In this document: one piece after another, positions 8,582 through 17,228 of the stretch
How the letters are laid out: each line of letters opens with the position of its first letter
Position numbering within the stretch: the first letter of the stretch is position 1
DNA from: Luteibacter aegosomatis
GTDB taxonomy: Bacteria > Pseudomonadota > Gammaproteobacteria > Xanthomonadales > Rhodanobacteraceae
Direction of reading: 5' to 3'
Assembly (NCBI RefSeq): GCF_023078455.1
Contig: NZ_CP095740.1
Location: 3,398,001 to 3,462,000, forward strand
DNA length: 64,000 bases
Program-made: the position numbers and the translations under genes
Notes under the pieces: generated by a model
What the model was told of the DNA's origin: nothing
Seen by the model: the letters and a program-made list of their open reading frames with translations, nothing else
The model's database searches: none

Positions 8582-9682
8582 TCAGCGTCCGGCTGGCGCG
8601 CTCACGCGAGCCATCAGCCATACCATGATCGCCGATGCGGCGAAGACGAAGAAACGAAAGCTGGCGGCGGGAAACAGGACAAGGTGGATAACGACGAAAA
8701 CCGCGGGCAGCACCAGCAGCCCGATGAAACGCGTGCGGTCCGCGAGTGCTTCGTCGGGTTGCCTGCCGAACCCTGCCACGAATATTCCCAGACCGTAGAT
8801 CGCCCCCTGGGGATGCATCGCCAGGCCCATCGCAGCCGTCACGTAGGGCCTCAGGTAATCGCCGAACGCATGCGACGGCGCGAGCGTCGCCGGGTAAGGC
8901 GACTTGTGGATGAACGACATGTTGAACAACGTGAGCCATCCGTAAGCGCCATGCGATACCGCCAGGTAGGTGGAAACCGCCACGGCCATCGCCACCGTGG
9001 CGCGCACGCGCGAGTAGTCGATGAAGGCGTGGGCGCATAACAAAGCCGAAAGCAGCACGAAATCCGTGCGCACCAGCGGCAGGACGGCAGCGACGACGAC
9101 AAGCCAGCCGCTGCGCCGGAGAAGCGCGAGCAAAGCCAATAGCGCGAACGCGCAGGCCATCGCATCGGGCGAGGAAAGGCTGGCGATGTCCAGCATCCCC
9201 GCCGGCACGGCGATCACCGGCACCGCCACGAGCGGGACGCCAACCTCACGGCACAGTGCCGCCAGCAACAGTACCGACAAGGCGGCGAATGCGGCGCTCA
9301 CCACGTGGGTCGCCTTCGGATAACCCATGCCGGTCGCCGCATGGATCGCACGCAGGGTCCGGACATACGCCACGCGAATCCGGTAGAACGGAAGCTGCTG
9401 AGACAGCGACACGGGGTCGGAAAACACGGTCCGCCGGTAGTCGTCCTGCTGGGTCATCAACTGGAACGTGGACGGATCGACGGCGGCGCCCAGGCTGTCG
9501 AACGTCACCCGGCTCAGATCGGCACCCCGGTGACCGTCCGCGCTTGACGCCGCGGCGACGTAGCCGATCAGGTCCCAGTTATTGGCCGGTCGGCAAAGGC
9601 CGAACGCCAACACCGCAAACATCGTGATGGCCGTGAACAACAGACCGAGCGCCTGTGGCCGCTTCGCGATCGTCCCACCCAT
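8582..9682 (-). CDS. Polytopic inner-membrane protein, possibly glycosyltransferase-like
   Basis: The 366-residue protein has about nine membrane segments and a long loop after the first one (about residues 32-100) containing WDLIGYVAA and a QQDDYRRTVF stretch. A first helix followed by a large outward-facing loop with acidic residues is the topology of GT-C/PMT-like integral membrane proteins. No clear catalytic DD or DE motif can be identified, so this is only a suggestion. The start at ATG 9682 is fixed by AGGAGG a few bases upstream. An upstream GTG at 9700 lies inside that site. It is not obviously in an operon. Confidence 0.65.
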   Translation of the reverse strand: MGGTIAKRPQALGLLFTAITMFAVLAFGLCRPANNWDLIGYVAAASSADGHRGADLSRVTFDSLGAAVDPSTFQLMTQQDDYRRTVFSDPVSLSQQLPFYRIRVAYVRTLRAIHAATGMGYPKATHVVSAAFAALSVLLLAALCREVGVPLVAVPVIAVPAGMLDIASLSSPDAMACAFALLALLALLRRSGWLVVVAAVLPLVRTDFVLLSALLCAHAFIDYSRVRATVAMAVAVSTYLAVSHGAYGWLTLFNMSFIHKSPYPATLAPSHAFGDYLRPYVTAAMGLAMHPQGAIYGLGIFVAGFGRQPDEALADRTRFIGLLVLPAVFVVIHLVLFPAASFRFFVFAASAIMVWLMARVSAPAGR

Positions 9683-9740
9683 GCCGGAACACCTCCTCAC
9701 CGTGAAGCGGTAGGTGCTTCTTGCGACGGCAAGCGTTGCC

Positions 9741-10139
9741 TCAGAGGGTTTTCTTCAGGTCCTGGATCAGGCGGCGGGAGCGCTTGTCGGGACGGGAGTC
9801 GGGGCGCAGCAGCGCCCCACCGGTCAGCCGGCGATCTTCGCGCTGGCGCTCGCGCTCGGCGAGGCTCTCTTCCGTTTCGGCGTAGAGCTTGCGGGCTTCC
9901 GGGGCCGGGCCGCGCTTTTCCGAGAGCGCCTGCACGATACAGGCGAGCCGTTCCTCGCCGCGGGTCACCCGCACGGTATCGCCGACGTGTACCGTCTTCG
10001 CCGGCTTGCAGGTGGTGCCGTTCAGCTCCACCTTGCCGCCGTCGATCGCCTGCTTGGCGAGGCTTCGGGTCTTGAAGAAACGCGCGGCCCAGAGCCACAC
10101 GTCGGCGCGAACGCCCGGTGTCGTTGCGTGTTCGGTCAT
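9741..10139 (-). CDS. hslR: S4-domain RNA-binding protein, Hsp15 (HslR) family
   Basis: The 132-residue basic protein opens with an S4 RNA-binding domain (VRADVWLWAARFFKTRSLAK, then GGKVELNG), the hallmark of ribosome-associated heat-shock protein Hsp15. E. coli Hsp15 binds 50S subunits with stalled nascent chains and helps recycle them. Residues 60-132 are a highly charged Arg/Lys/Glu tail ending in RLIQDLKKTL, also typical. ATG 10139 gives the expected start. The gene follows the AEC transporter gene with 39 bases between them, and the two may be cotranscribed. Confidence 0.85.
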   Translation of the reverse strand: MTEHATTPGVRADVWLWAARFFKTRSLAKQAIDGGKVELNGTTCKPAKTVHVGDTVRVTRGEERLACIVQALSEKRGPAPEARKLYAETEESLAERERQREDRRLTGGALLRPDSRPDKRSRRLIQDLKKTL

Positions 10140-10178
10140 GTGGCCAAGTGTGCGGCCGGTTCGCGGCAAACCCAAGCC

Positions 10179-11078
10179 TCAGGCCAGCATCAGATTGCCC
10201 AGCGGCACGGTGGCCAGCGACAGCAGGATGCCCGCGCCGAGCACGGTATTCGCCAGCCGAGGTTCCAGCCCGTGCTGGTCGGCGAGAATGGCGGCCGAGA
10301 TCATCGGCGCCATGGCCGCCTGCAGGACGCTGACGGTCAGCACCAGCCCCTCTATCCCCGTCGCACGTCCCAGGGCGAAGACGGCGAGTGGTGCCAGCAG
10401 GAGCTTCCAGCCGAGCCCCGCGACGAGCGGACCGACCTGTTCGCGACGCAAGTGGAGCTGGAATTGAAGACCCACCGAGAACAGGGCCAATGGCGTGAGG
10501 GTCTGGCCCACCTGCATCAGCAGACGGTCCACGGCGTCCGGCCAGCCCCCGGCGATACCGACGACCACGCCGGTGAGCAAGGCCAGGAACGCGGGAAACG
10601 TGAACACCCGGCGCAGGATGACGCTCGCACGGGTGCCCTTGCCCGAATACAGCGAAGCCACCGCGATGCCGCCCGCCGCGAGCAAGGGAAAACATCCCAT
10701 CTGGTCGGCGATCACGGCGATGGAAAGGCCCTCCTTGCCGTGCATGGCCTCCATCATCGGATAGCCCATGAACGAGGTGTTGCCCAGGCCACAGACAAGC
10801 GCCAGGCAACCGGTGCGCTGTCGTGACCAGCCGAGCACGCGACCCAGCGAGGCGAAGACGATCCATGCGCCGAAGAAGGTGACGTACATACCGGCGACCG
10901 GCAGCCAGAGATGCGCGTCGAACGTCACGCGTGGCACGAGGGCCAGCACGAGCGCCGGCAGGGCCACGTTGAGCACCCACCAGTTGATGCCGGGGACGAT
11001 GCCGTCGGGCAGGCTCGCGTAGCATCGGCAGAGGATGCCGAGGGCGAGGCAGGCGAAGAGGACAAGCAAGGCGGACAT
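10179..11078 (-). CDS. AEC family transporter (auxin efflux carrier type)
   Basis: The 299-residue protein has about ten membrane segments in two five-helix halves. Typical AEC features are the N-terminal NWWVLNVALPALV segment, the GLGNTSFMGYPM motif at about residues 96-107 and a C-terminal half with MAPMISAAILADQ. Bacterial members move small organic acids or similar metabolites out of or into the cell. Substrate cannot be predicted here. It lies upstream of hslR and downstream of a REP pair. The start is ATG 11078, with no strong ribosome-binding site. Confidence 0.85.
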   Translation of the reverse strand: MSALLVLFACLALGILCRCYASLPDGIVPGINWWVLNVALPALVLALVPRVTFDAHLWLPVAGMYVTFFGAWIVFASLGRVLGWSRQRTGCLALVCGLGNTSFMGYPMMEAMHGKEGLSIAVIADQMGCFPLLAAGGIAVASLYSGKGTRASVILRRVFTFPAFLALLTGVVVGIAGGWPDAVDRLLMQVGQTLTPLALFSVGLQFQLHLRREQVGPLVAGLGWKLLLAPLAVFALGRATGIEGLVLTVSVLQAAMAPMISAAILADQHGLEPRLANTVLGAGILLSLATVPLGNLMLA

Positions 11079-11124
11079 GGTCGGACGATAGCAAACGACG
11101 AACCCGGGGGCCGTCGCATCCCTT

Positions 11125-11200
11125 ATCGCGGACAGGGTCCGCTCCCACCCTCTGGTAGCTGGCTTGCTACCGAAGGGTGGGAGCGGACCCTGTCCGCGAT
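11125..11200. repeat. REP pair (BIME-like inverted repeat)
   Basis: Two inverted REP arms flank a short spacer: ATCGCGGACAGGGTCCGCTC onward at 11125, and the complementary CTACCGAAGGGTGGGAGCGG onward to 11200. Each arm holds an inner hairpin GCGGAC-AGG-GTCCGC preceded (on one strand) by GTGGGA, the architecture of Pseudomonas GGAG-type REPs. It lies between the AEC gene start and the htpG stop. Confidence 0.9.
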
Positions 11201-11217
11201 ACCCGCGAGGCGGGCAA

Positions 11218-13083
11218 TCAGCCCAGCAGCACGCGATTCATCCGCTGCACGAACGCCGCCGGATCGGACAGCTGCGCACCGGCCGTGATTTCGGCCTGCT
11301 CGAGCAGCAGACCGGCCAGGTCGGCGGCCTTCGCATCGTCGGACTCATCGGCAAGCCGCTTCACCAGCGGATGCGACGGATTGATTTCCAGTACCGGCTT
11401 CGAGTCCGGCACGTCCTGCCCGGCTTCGCGCAGCAGACGAGCCAGGTGGGGTGCCATCTCGAAATCCGACAGCGCCAGGCACGACGGCGAATCGGTAAGA
11501 CGAGCCGACACGCGAACGTCGCTCACGCGCTCGCCGAGGAGGTTCTTCGCCCGTTCCAGCAAGGGCGCGGCCTCGACGCTGGCCGCTTCCTGTTTCGCCT
11601 TGTCCGCCTCGTCCAGCGGGAAATCGCCCTTGGCGACGTTGCGCAGGCGCTTGCCGTCGTACTCGTTGAGATAGCCCAGCATCCACTCGTCGACCCGGTC
11701 GAACATGAGCAGCACTTCGATGCCCTTGGCCTTCAACGCCTCGAGCTGCGGACTGCCCGCGGCGGCGGCGAAGCTGTCGGCGGTGACGTACCAGATGGCG
11801 TCCTGGCCCACCACCATGCGGCCGACGTAGTCGTCGAACGACACCGTCTTCGCCGCGCCTTCGCCCTTGGTCGAAGCGAAGCGCAGCAGCTTCGCGATGC
11901 GTTCGCGGTTGGACGCGTCCTCGACGATGCCTTCCTTCAGCGTATTGCCGAAGCTGTTGAGGAACGTGGCGAACTTCTCCGGCTCGTCGCGCGAGAGCTT
12001 GTCGAGCAGGTCGAGCACGCGCTTGACGCAGGCGGCCTTGATCTTCTCCAGCTGGCGATTGTGCTGGAGGATTTCGCGGCTCACGTTGAGCGGCAGGTCG
12101 TCCGCATCGACCACGCCACGCACGAAGCGCAGGTAGTTCGGCAGCAGCTCTTCAGCCGCGTCCATGATGAAGACACGCTTGATGTAGAGCTTCAATCCCT
12201 TGCGCTCGTCGCGACCGCCCATCATCAGGTCGAACGGCGGCTGCTCGGGCACGTAGAGCAGCGTGGTGAAGCTCTGGCTGCCTTCCACGCGGTTATGCGT
12301 CCAGGCCAGCGGATCGTTGAAATCGTGTCCGAGCGCCTTGTAGAAGCTCTTGTACTCGTCGTCGGTGATCTCGGTCCTGGCGCGCGTCCACAACGCCGAG
12401 GCGGAGTTGATGGTTTCCCAGTCGGTCGGATCGGGCTTGCCGTCCTTCTCCTGCGGCATGCGGATCGGGAAGGCCACGTGGTCGGAATACTTGGTGACCA
12501 GTGAACGCAACTGCCAGCGCTTGAGGAATTCGTCCTCGCCGTCCTTCAGATGGAGCACCACGGTGGTGCCGCGTTCGGTGACGTTGGCGTCTTCCAGCGA
12601 GTACTCGCCCTTGCCGTCGCTTTCCCAGCGCACGCCCGCCTCGGTGGGCTGGCCCGCGCGGCGGGTGATGACGGTGACCCTGTCGGCGACCACGAAGGCG
12701 GAGTAGAAGCCCACGCCGAACTGGCCGATCAGGCGCGCGTCGGCCTTCTGTTCGCCGGAAAGGGCCTCGAGGTAGCGGCGGGTGCCCGAGCTGGCGATGG
12801 TGCCGATGTTGGCCACCACTTCATCCCGGCTCATGCCGATGCCGTTGTCGCGGACGCTGATGGTGCGCGCCTCGGGATCCCAGGAGATCTGGATGCGCAG
12901 GTCGGCGTCGTCCGCGGTGAGGCTGGCATCGGCCAGCGCTTCGAACCGCAGCTTGTCGCAGGCGTCGGAGGCATTGGAGATCAGCTCGCGCAGGAAGATT
13001 TCCTTGTGCGAGTAGAGGGAATGGGTCACCAGGTGCAGGACCTGGGCGACCTCGGCTTCGAACTTACGGGTTTCCTGGCTCAC
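11218..13083 (-). CDS. htpG: Molecular chaperone HtpG (Hsp90)
   Basis: The 621-residue cytosolic ATP-dependent chaperone matches the usual bacterial Hsp90 length. The N-terminal GHKL ATPase has ELISNASDACDKLR (catalytic Glu, Mg-binding Asn), DNGIGMS and GQFGVGFYSAF. The middle domain contains LYIKRVFIMD and LPLNVSREILQ. The C-terminal dimerisation domain ends at NRVLLG. It lacks the eukaryotic MEEVD tail, as expected. The ATG at 13083 begins the standard MSQETRKFEAEV N-terminus. No sigma-32 promoter could be identified with confidence upstream. Confidence 0.97.
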   Translation of the reverse strand: MSQETRKFEAEVAQVLHLVTHSLYSHKEIFLRELISNASDACDKLRFEALADASLTADDADLRIQISWDPEARTISVRDNGIGMSRDEVVANIGTIASSGTRRYLEALSGEQKADARLIGQFGVGFYSAFVVADRVTVITRRAGQPTEAGVRWESDGKGEYSLEDANVTERGTTVVLHLKDGEDEFLKRWQLRSLVTKYSDHVAFPIRMPQEKDGKPDPTDWETINSASALWTRARTEITDDEYKSFYKALGHDFNDPLAWTHNRVEGSQSFTTLLYVPEQPPFDLMMGGRDERKGLKLYIKRVFIMDAAEELLPNYLRFVRGVVDADDLPLNVSREILQHNRQLEKIKAACVKRVLDLLDKLSRDEPEKFATFLNSFGNTLKEGIVEDASNRERIAKLLRFASTKGEGAAKTVSFDDYVGRMVVGQDAIWYVTADSFAAAAGSPQLEALKAKGIEVLLMFDRVDEWMLGYLNEYDGKRLRNVAKGDFPLDEADKAKQEAASVEAAPLLERAKNLLGERVSDVRVSARLTDSPSCLALSDFEMAPHLARLLREAGQDVPDSKPVLEINPSHPLVKRLADESDDAKAADLAGLLLEQAEITAGAQLSDPAAFVQRMNRVLLG

Positions 13084-13192
13084 GGTGCCGTTCCTTCAGG
13101 TTGGGACAGAACCGTAATTATGGGGGTGCGTGGGGGTGCAAAAAAGGTGTTTTCGGGTACGGCCATGCGCCCGAGGTCGCGGTACCCCGAAT

Positions 13193-13219
13193 AAAAAGGC
13201 CGCCCGGAGGCGGCCTTTT
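13193..13219 (-). terminator. Intrinsic terminator of htpX
   Basis: On the minus strand, AAAAGGCCGCC and GGCGGCCTTTT form an 11-bp stem with a 4-base loop, followed by five T residues. It sits 4 bases after the htpX stop. The mirrored A-run on the other side could let it act in both directions. Confidence 0.9.
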
Positions 13220-13222
13220 CGA

Positions 13223-14113
13223 TCAGCGGGCGTTCTGCAACGCCGCGATGCGCTCCTCGATGGGCGGGTGGCTCATGAACAGGCGCTTGAAGCCCGAAGC
13301 GAGGTGACCGGAGATACCGAAGGCCTGGATGGTCTGCGGCAGGGTGGTGTCGCCATGGTTGCCCGACAGGCGCTGCAGGGCCGAGATCATCGAGCCGCGG
13401 CCGGCCAGGCTGGCGCCCGCGGCATCGGCGCGGAACTCGCGCCAGCGGGAGAACCACATGACGATCATCGAGGCGAACAGGCCGAAGACGATCTGCAGGA
13501 TCATCACGGTGACGAAATAGCCGATGCCGCCTTCGCCCTCGCGGTCGCGACCGCCACTGAGCCAGCTGTCGACCACCCGACCCACGACGCGGGCCAGCAC
13601 GATCACCAGCGTGTTGAGCACGCCCTGGATCAGGGTGAGCGTGACCATGTCGCCGTTCGCGACATGGCCGATCTCATGGCCGAGCACGGCCGACACCTGC
13701 TCGCGGTCCATCTGCTGGAGCAGCCCCGTGCTCACCGCCACGAGGGCGTTGTTGCGGGTCATGCCGGTGGCGAACGCGTTCATCTCCGGCGCGTCGTACA
13801 CGGCCACCTCGGGCATGCCGATGCCGGCCTTGTCCGCGTGGCGGCGCACCGTCTCGAGGAGCCAGCGTTCGGTCTCGTTGGCCGGCTGCTCGATCACCCG
13901 GGCGCCGGTGGACATCTTGGCCGTCCACTTGGAGATCGCCAGCGAAATGAAGGCACCGCCCATGCCGAAGACGGCGGCGAAGACGATCAGCCCACCCAGG
14001 CCCATGCCGCGCTGTGCCGCCCACTGGTCGATGCCGAGCAGGTGGCAGACGGCCGAAAGCAGGAAGATGACCGCGAGGTTGGTGGCGACGAACAAAGCAA
14101 TGCGTTTGAACAT
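13223..14113 (-). CDS. htpX: Membrane metalloprotease HtpX
   Basis: The 296-residue inner-membrane zinc protease takes part in membrane protein quality control alongside FtsH. Two N-terminal membrane helices (about residues 5-25 and 36-60) precede the M48 domain. The zinc motif HEIGH occupies residues 146-150 and the third ligand is in WREFRADAAG. Two more hydrophobic stretches lie between them. The start at ATG 14113 begins MFKRIALFVATN, the standard HtpX N-terminus. The gene is next to htpG but has its own terminator, so the two stress genes are separate transcripts. Confidence 0.96.
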   Translation of the reverse strand: MFKRIALFVATNLAVIFLLSAVCHLLGIDQWAAQRGMGLGGLIVFAAVFGMGGAFISLAISKWTAKMSTGARVIEQPANETERWLLETVRRHADKAGIGMPEVAVYDAPEMNAFATGMTRNNALVAVSTGLLQQMDREQVSAVLGHEIGHVANGDMVTLTLIQGVLNTLVIVLARVVGRVVDSWLSGGRDREGEGGIGYFVTVMILQIVFGLFASMIVMWFSRWREFRADAAGASLAGRGSMISALQRLSGNHGDTTLPQTIQAFGISGHLASGFKRLFMSHPPIEERIAALQNAR

Positions 14114-14283
14114 GATGTTTTCTCTCACGGCGGCTGGCTATAGGGCGCCGCCCGGGGGAAGTTTTCGGGGCGAAGGCTGAACGATTCAATGGCCGGCTCG
14201 CCTTCCACCGCGCGAAGGCCCGTGCGGCGCCCTTCGCGCGTGAGCGGCTTGCCCTACACTGTCCGCCTTGCGCGATCTACGTC

Positions 14284-15186
14284 TTGAGAAACGTCTCATC
14301 CTTGGTTTCGTCGACCGTCTACCGTGGCCGCTTCGCCCCCTCGCCGACCGGCGCGCTGCATTTCGGCTCGCTGGTGGCGGCCGTCGGGAGCTGGCTGGTG
14401 GCGCGACACGCCGGAGGACGCTGGCTGCTACGCGTGGAGGACATCGATCCGCCGCGCGAGGTTCCGGGCTCCGCCCCCTCCATTCTCCGGACGCTGGAGG
14501 CATTCGGCATGCGGGCCGACGAGCCGGTGGTCTACCAGTCGCACCGCCACGCGGCGTACCAGGCCGCCTTCGACCGGCTTCGCGAGCGCGACCTCGTGTT
14601 TCCCTGCTGGTGCAGCCGCGCCGAACTGGCCGCGCACGGCGGCATGCATCGCGACGGCCGGTGCGTCGCCCCGCCCGACCCTTCGCGACCTCCCGCCTGG
14701 CGCCTGCGCACGCCGGACGAGACCATCCGCTGGGCCGACGACCTGCAGGGCCCGCAGGCGGAAAACCTCCGCGAGTCGGCTGGCGATTTCGTGATTCGTC
14801 GCGTGGAAGGCTTGTGGGCCTACCAGCTAGCCTGTGTGGTGGACGACGCCGCACAGGACATCACCCACGTGGTACGCGGTGCCGACCTGCTCGACTCCAC
14901 GGCCCGGCAGATTCACCTCCAGCATCTTCTCGGCCTGCCGACGCCCGGTTACCTGCATCTGCCGCTGGTGCTGGATGCCGACGGTCGCAAGCTGTCCAAG
15001 TCCGCGTCGGCCCTGCCGGTGGACCCCGCCGATCCCCTGCCTGCCCTTCGCCGGGCGCTGGACCGGCTCGGCGTGGACGTGCCGGAAGGGCCGACCACGC
15101 CGGAAAGCCTGCTGGCCGCCGCGATCGATACGTTCGATCCTGCGTCGCTTCGCCGCAGTAGTCTTGGGCAGGCGACGGCGTTATAA
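14284..15186 (+). CDS. gluQ: Glutamyl-Q tRNA(Asp) synthetase (GluQRS)
   Basis: The roughly 300-residue enzyme is a truncated GluRS paralogue that attaches glutamate to the queuosine base of tRNA-Asp. The HIGH-like signature is in FAPSPTGALHFGSL, the zinc-binding cysteines are in FPCWCSRAEL and DGRC, and the KMSKS-like loop is KLSKSASALPV. The anticodon-binding domain of full GluRS is absent, as expected. No ATG starts the frame. TTG codons at 14284 and 14302 are the available starts. The 14302 one begins closer to the conserved YRGRFAPSPTG. queA, needed for queuosine, is elsewhere in the window (30.6 kb). Confidence 0.92.
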   Translation: MRNVSSLVSSTVYRGRFAPSPTGALHFGSLVAAVGSWLVARHAGGRWLLRVEDIDPPREVPGSAPSILRTLEAFGMRADEPVVYQSHRHAAYQAAFDRLRERDLVFPCWCSRAELAAHGGMHRDGRCVAPPDPSRPPAWRLRTPDETIRWADDLQGPQAENLRESAGDFVIRRVEGLWAYQLACVVDDAAQDITHVVRGADLLDSTARQIHLQHLLGLPTPGYLHLPLVLDADGRKLSKSASALPVDPADPLPALRRALDRLGVDVPEGPTTPESLLAAAIDTFDPASLRRSSLGQATAL

Positions 15187-15236
15187 GAATCGATTGCCCG
15201 CGAGGCGGGCTCCACACGAAGGCATAAAGGGTTGGG

Positions 15237-15989
15237 ATGAAGCACGGCATTACGCAACGCACCGCACTGGTCACCGGCGGTACCGGCGGCATCGGTACGG
15301 CGATCGTGCGATACCTCGCCCAGCAGGGCCACCGCGTGGCCACCAATTACCGCGACGAGGCGAGGGCGGCGGCGTGGCGCGAGGACATGATCCGCGACGG
15401 CATCGACGTGACCATGGTGCCGGGCGACGTCGCCGACCCCGTGTCGGCGGCCGCCATGATCCGTGCCGTGGAAGAGCGCGTCGGCCCGGTGGAGATCCTC
15501 GTCAACAATGCCGGCATCACGCGCGACACCACGTTCCACAAGATGGATTACCAGCAGTGGACCGAGGTGGTGAACACCAACCTCAACGCCTGCTTCAACG
15601 TGACCCGGCCGGTCATCGAGGGCATGCGCTCGCGGCAGTGGGGCCGCATCGTGCAGATCAGCTCGATCAACGGCCAGAAAGGCCAGTACGGGCAGGCCAA
15701 CTACGCGGCGGCGAAGGCCGGCGTGCACGGCTTCACCATCTCGCTGGCCCAAGAGAACGCGCGGTTCGGCATCACGGTGAACACGGTGTCGCCGGGTTAT
15801 GTGGCCACCGACCTGGTGATGGCCGTGCCGGAGGATATCCGCGCGAAGATCGTTTCCCAGATTCCCGTCGGACGCCTGGGACGCCCCGAGGAAATCGCGC
15901 ACGCGGTGGCTTTCCTCACCTCCGAGGACTCCGGCTGGATCACCGGCTCCAACCTCGCCATCAATGGCGGGCATTACATGGGGTGGTAG
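15237..15989 (+). CDS. phbB: Acetoacetyl-CoA reductase (PhbB/PhaB type SDR)
   Basis: The 250-residue cytosolic NADPH-dependent reductase converts acetoacetyl-CoA to 3-hydroxybutyryl-CoA for polyhydroxybutyrate synthesis. The cofactor loop is VTGGTGGIGTAI. The stretch NNAGITRDTTFHKMDYQQW, the catalytic Ser/Tyr/Lys in SSINGQKGQYGQANYAAAK and NTVSPGYVATD are typical of PhaB rather than FabG. No polymerase (phaC) or thiolase gene is adjacent, so the pathway is inferred from the family only. It lies 50 bases downstream of gluQ. ATG 15237 follows GGTTGG. Confidence 0.87.
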   Translation: MKHGITQRTALVTGGTGGIGTAIVRYLAQQGHRVATNYRDEARAAAWREDMIRDGIDVTMVPGDVADPVSAAAMIRAVEERVGPVEILVNNAGITRDTTFHKMDYQQWTEVVNTNLNACFNVTRPVIEGMRSRQWGRIVQISSINGQKGQYGQANYAAAKAGVHGFTISLAQENARFGITVNTVSPGYVATDLVMAVPEDIRAKIVSQIPVGRLGRPEEIAHAVAFLTSEDSGWITGSNLAINGGHYMGW

Positions 15990-15995
15990 CCCCCG

Positions 15996-16011
15996 TTCGC
16001 GGACAGGGTCC
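15996..16011. repeat. Truncated single REP arm
   Basis: TTCGCGGACAGGGTCC matches the outer part of the REP arms seen elsewhere in the window. The match ends exactly at the stop codon of the minus-strand catalase-family gene (16011-16013). The rest of the arm, GCTCCCACCC...GGTAG, is missing. Confidence 0.7.
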
Positions 16012-17126
16012 TACGGGGTGTCGAGTTTCAATTCATCGAGCGACGTCGGTTCGCGAATCGCCACCCCGTTGTGGTGCGCCCGGAACTTGGCCATGTCCAG
16101 ATAGGCCCAGCGGCGGGCGCGCATCACCGAGCCCAGCGGCCGGTGGGCCGTCACGCCATGCCATGGACTGAATGCCAGCCGGTCGTCGATGGCCGCGTGG
16201 CGCTCCTGGTTCCATGCCGACTGCGGCGGAACCACGATACGCGCCACGTCGATATAGGGGCTCGTCTCCTCCGGCCACGCCACCGACGCGTCTTCGATGG
16301 GCATGCTCTGCGGGTCGGTGTAGAACTGGACACGCAGGTCCCACTCGCCGCCCTGCGTCGCGAAATGCTCGATCATGGCTTCGCGCAGGCCGTTCGGACG
16401 TCCGCTCAGGTCGACTGCCGCGTCGGTCAACGCCGTGAGGTTGGGCGAATGCGGCGCCACGGACACTTTCACCACGTAATCGCCGAAGCGCAGCGGCGCC
16501 TGGCTGTAATAGGTGTCTCCCAACGGATGGGTTTCCGGTTGGCCGCCGAGGGTCAGCAGCGTGGCGCTCTTGCCGCCGAAGGCCTCGATCACGCGTTCGG
16601 CGCCCCGCAGGATGGCCGACAGGGCCTTCTTCGCGCCCTCGGCCCGATCCGTGGTGGCTGCGATCGGTTTCAGCCTGGCGGCGAATTTCTTCGCCGTCGA
16701 GGCGTTGAACGCGGGGGAGTTCACCATGACGAAGTCCTGCGTCGCGGCGTCCCGGCTATCGGGCAGCCGCTCGCCGTCGACGTTCAGGATCTTCACCGCC
16801 ATGCCGCGCGGCGTGGAGACGTTGTCGTCGAGGATATCGCCCGGCACGGTCGACAGGCGCATCACCAGGGGGTAGCGACCAGGCCGGGCGAAGATGCCCT
16901 GGGCCAGTTCGCGGGGCAGGTCGTCCGGCACGATCATCTCGCCGGTGAGCAGCGCGTGGCTTTTCGCGTGCACGGAGCGGTTCGCATGCCCCTCGTGCCT
17001 GAGCGTGGTCTGGTTGATCTCGGTGAGGGTGTGGATCAACTCCTCGACCGTCTTCTCCTCGTCCGGACCGATCTCCTCCAGCCTGTCGTCATAGGGAATC
17101 GGCGCGGGATGGAGAGACAGGGGCAT
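16011..17126 (-). CDS. Catalase-fold heme protein (catalase family, not KatA/KatE)
   Basis: The 371-residue protein is shorter than typical catalases (about 480). It keeps heme-catalase landmarks: the distal histidine region RHEGHANRSVHAKSHA, the following PLVMRLSTVPGD, DFVMVNSPAF, and a proximal segment with RARRWAYLDMAKFRAHHN, where the tyrosine would ligate heme. Family members of this size include SrpA-type catalase-like proteins and fatty-acid peroxide enzymes, so peroxidase, catalase or hydroperoxide activity are all possible. No signal peptide is visible. ATG 17126 is preceded by GAGG. The longer frame to 17156 lacks such support. Confidence 0.85.
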   Translation of the reverse strand: MPLSLHPAPIPYDDRLEEIGPDEEKTVEELIHTLTEINQTTLRHEGHANRSVHAKSHALLTGEMIVPDDLPRELAQGIFARPGRYPLVMRLSTVPGDILDDNVSTPRGMAVKILNVDGERLPDSRDAATQDFVMVNSPAFNASTAKKFAARLKPIAATTDRAEGAKKALSAILRGAERVIEAFGGKSATLLTLGGQPETHPLGDTYYSQAPLRFGDYVVKVSVAPHSPNLTALTDAAVDLSGRPNGLREAMIEHFATQGGEWDLRVQFYTDPQSMPIEDASVAWPEETSPYIDVARIVVPPQSAWNQERHAAIDDRLAFSPWHGVTAHRPLGSVMRARRWAYLDMAKFRAHHNGVAIREPTSLDELKLDTP

Positions 17127-17228
17127 GGCACGGCCTCGGGGGGATGTCGAGGGCATCGTGCAACCGTGGATGTGAACGTTCGGTGGCTGGGTATCGTGGT
17201 TTTTCCGAAGGGGTACAAGGCCCGGGGG

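Noticed and set aside
8582..9700. GTG 9700 as start of the membrane protein gene
   Set aside because: It overlaps the AGGAGG that serves ATG 9682.
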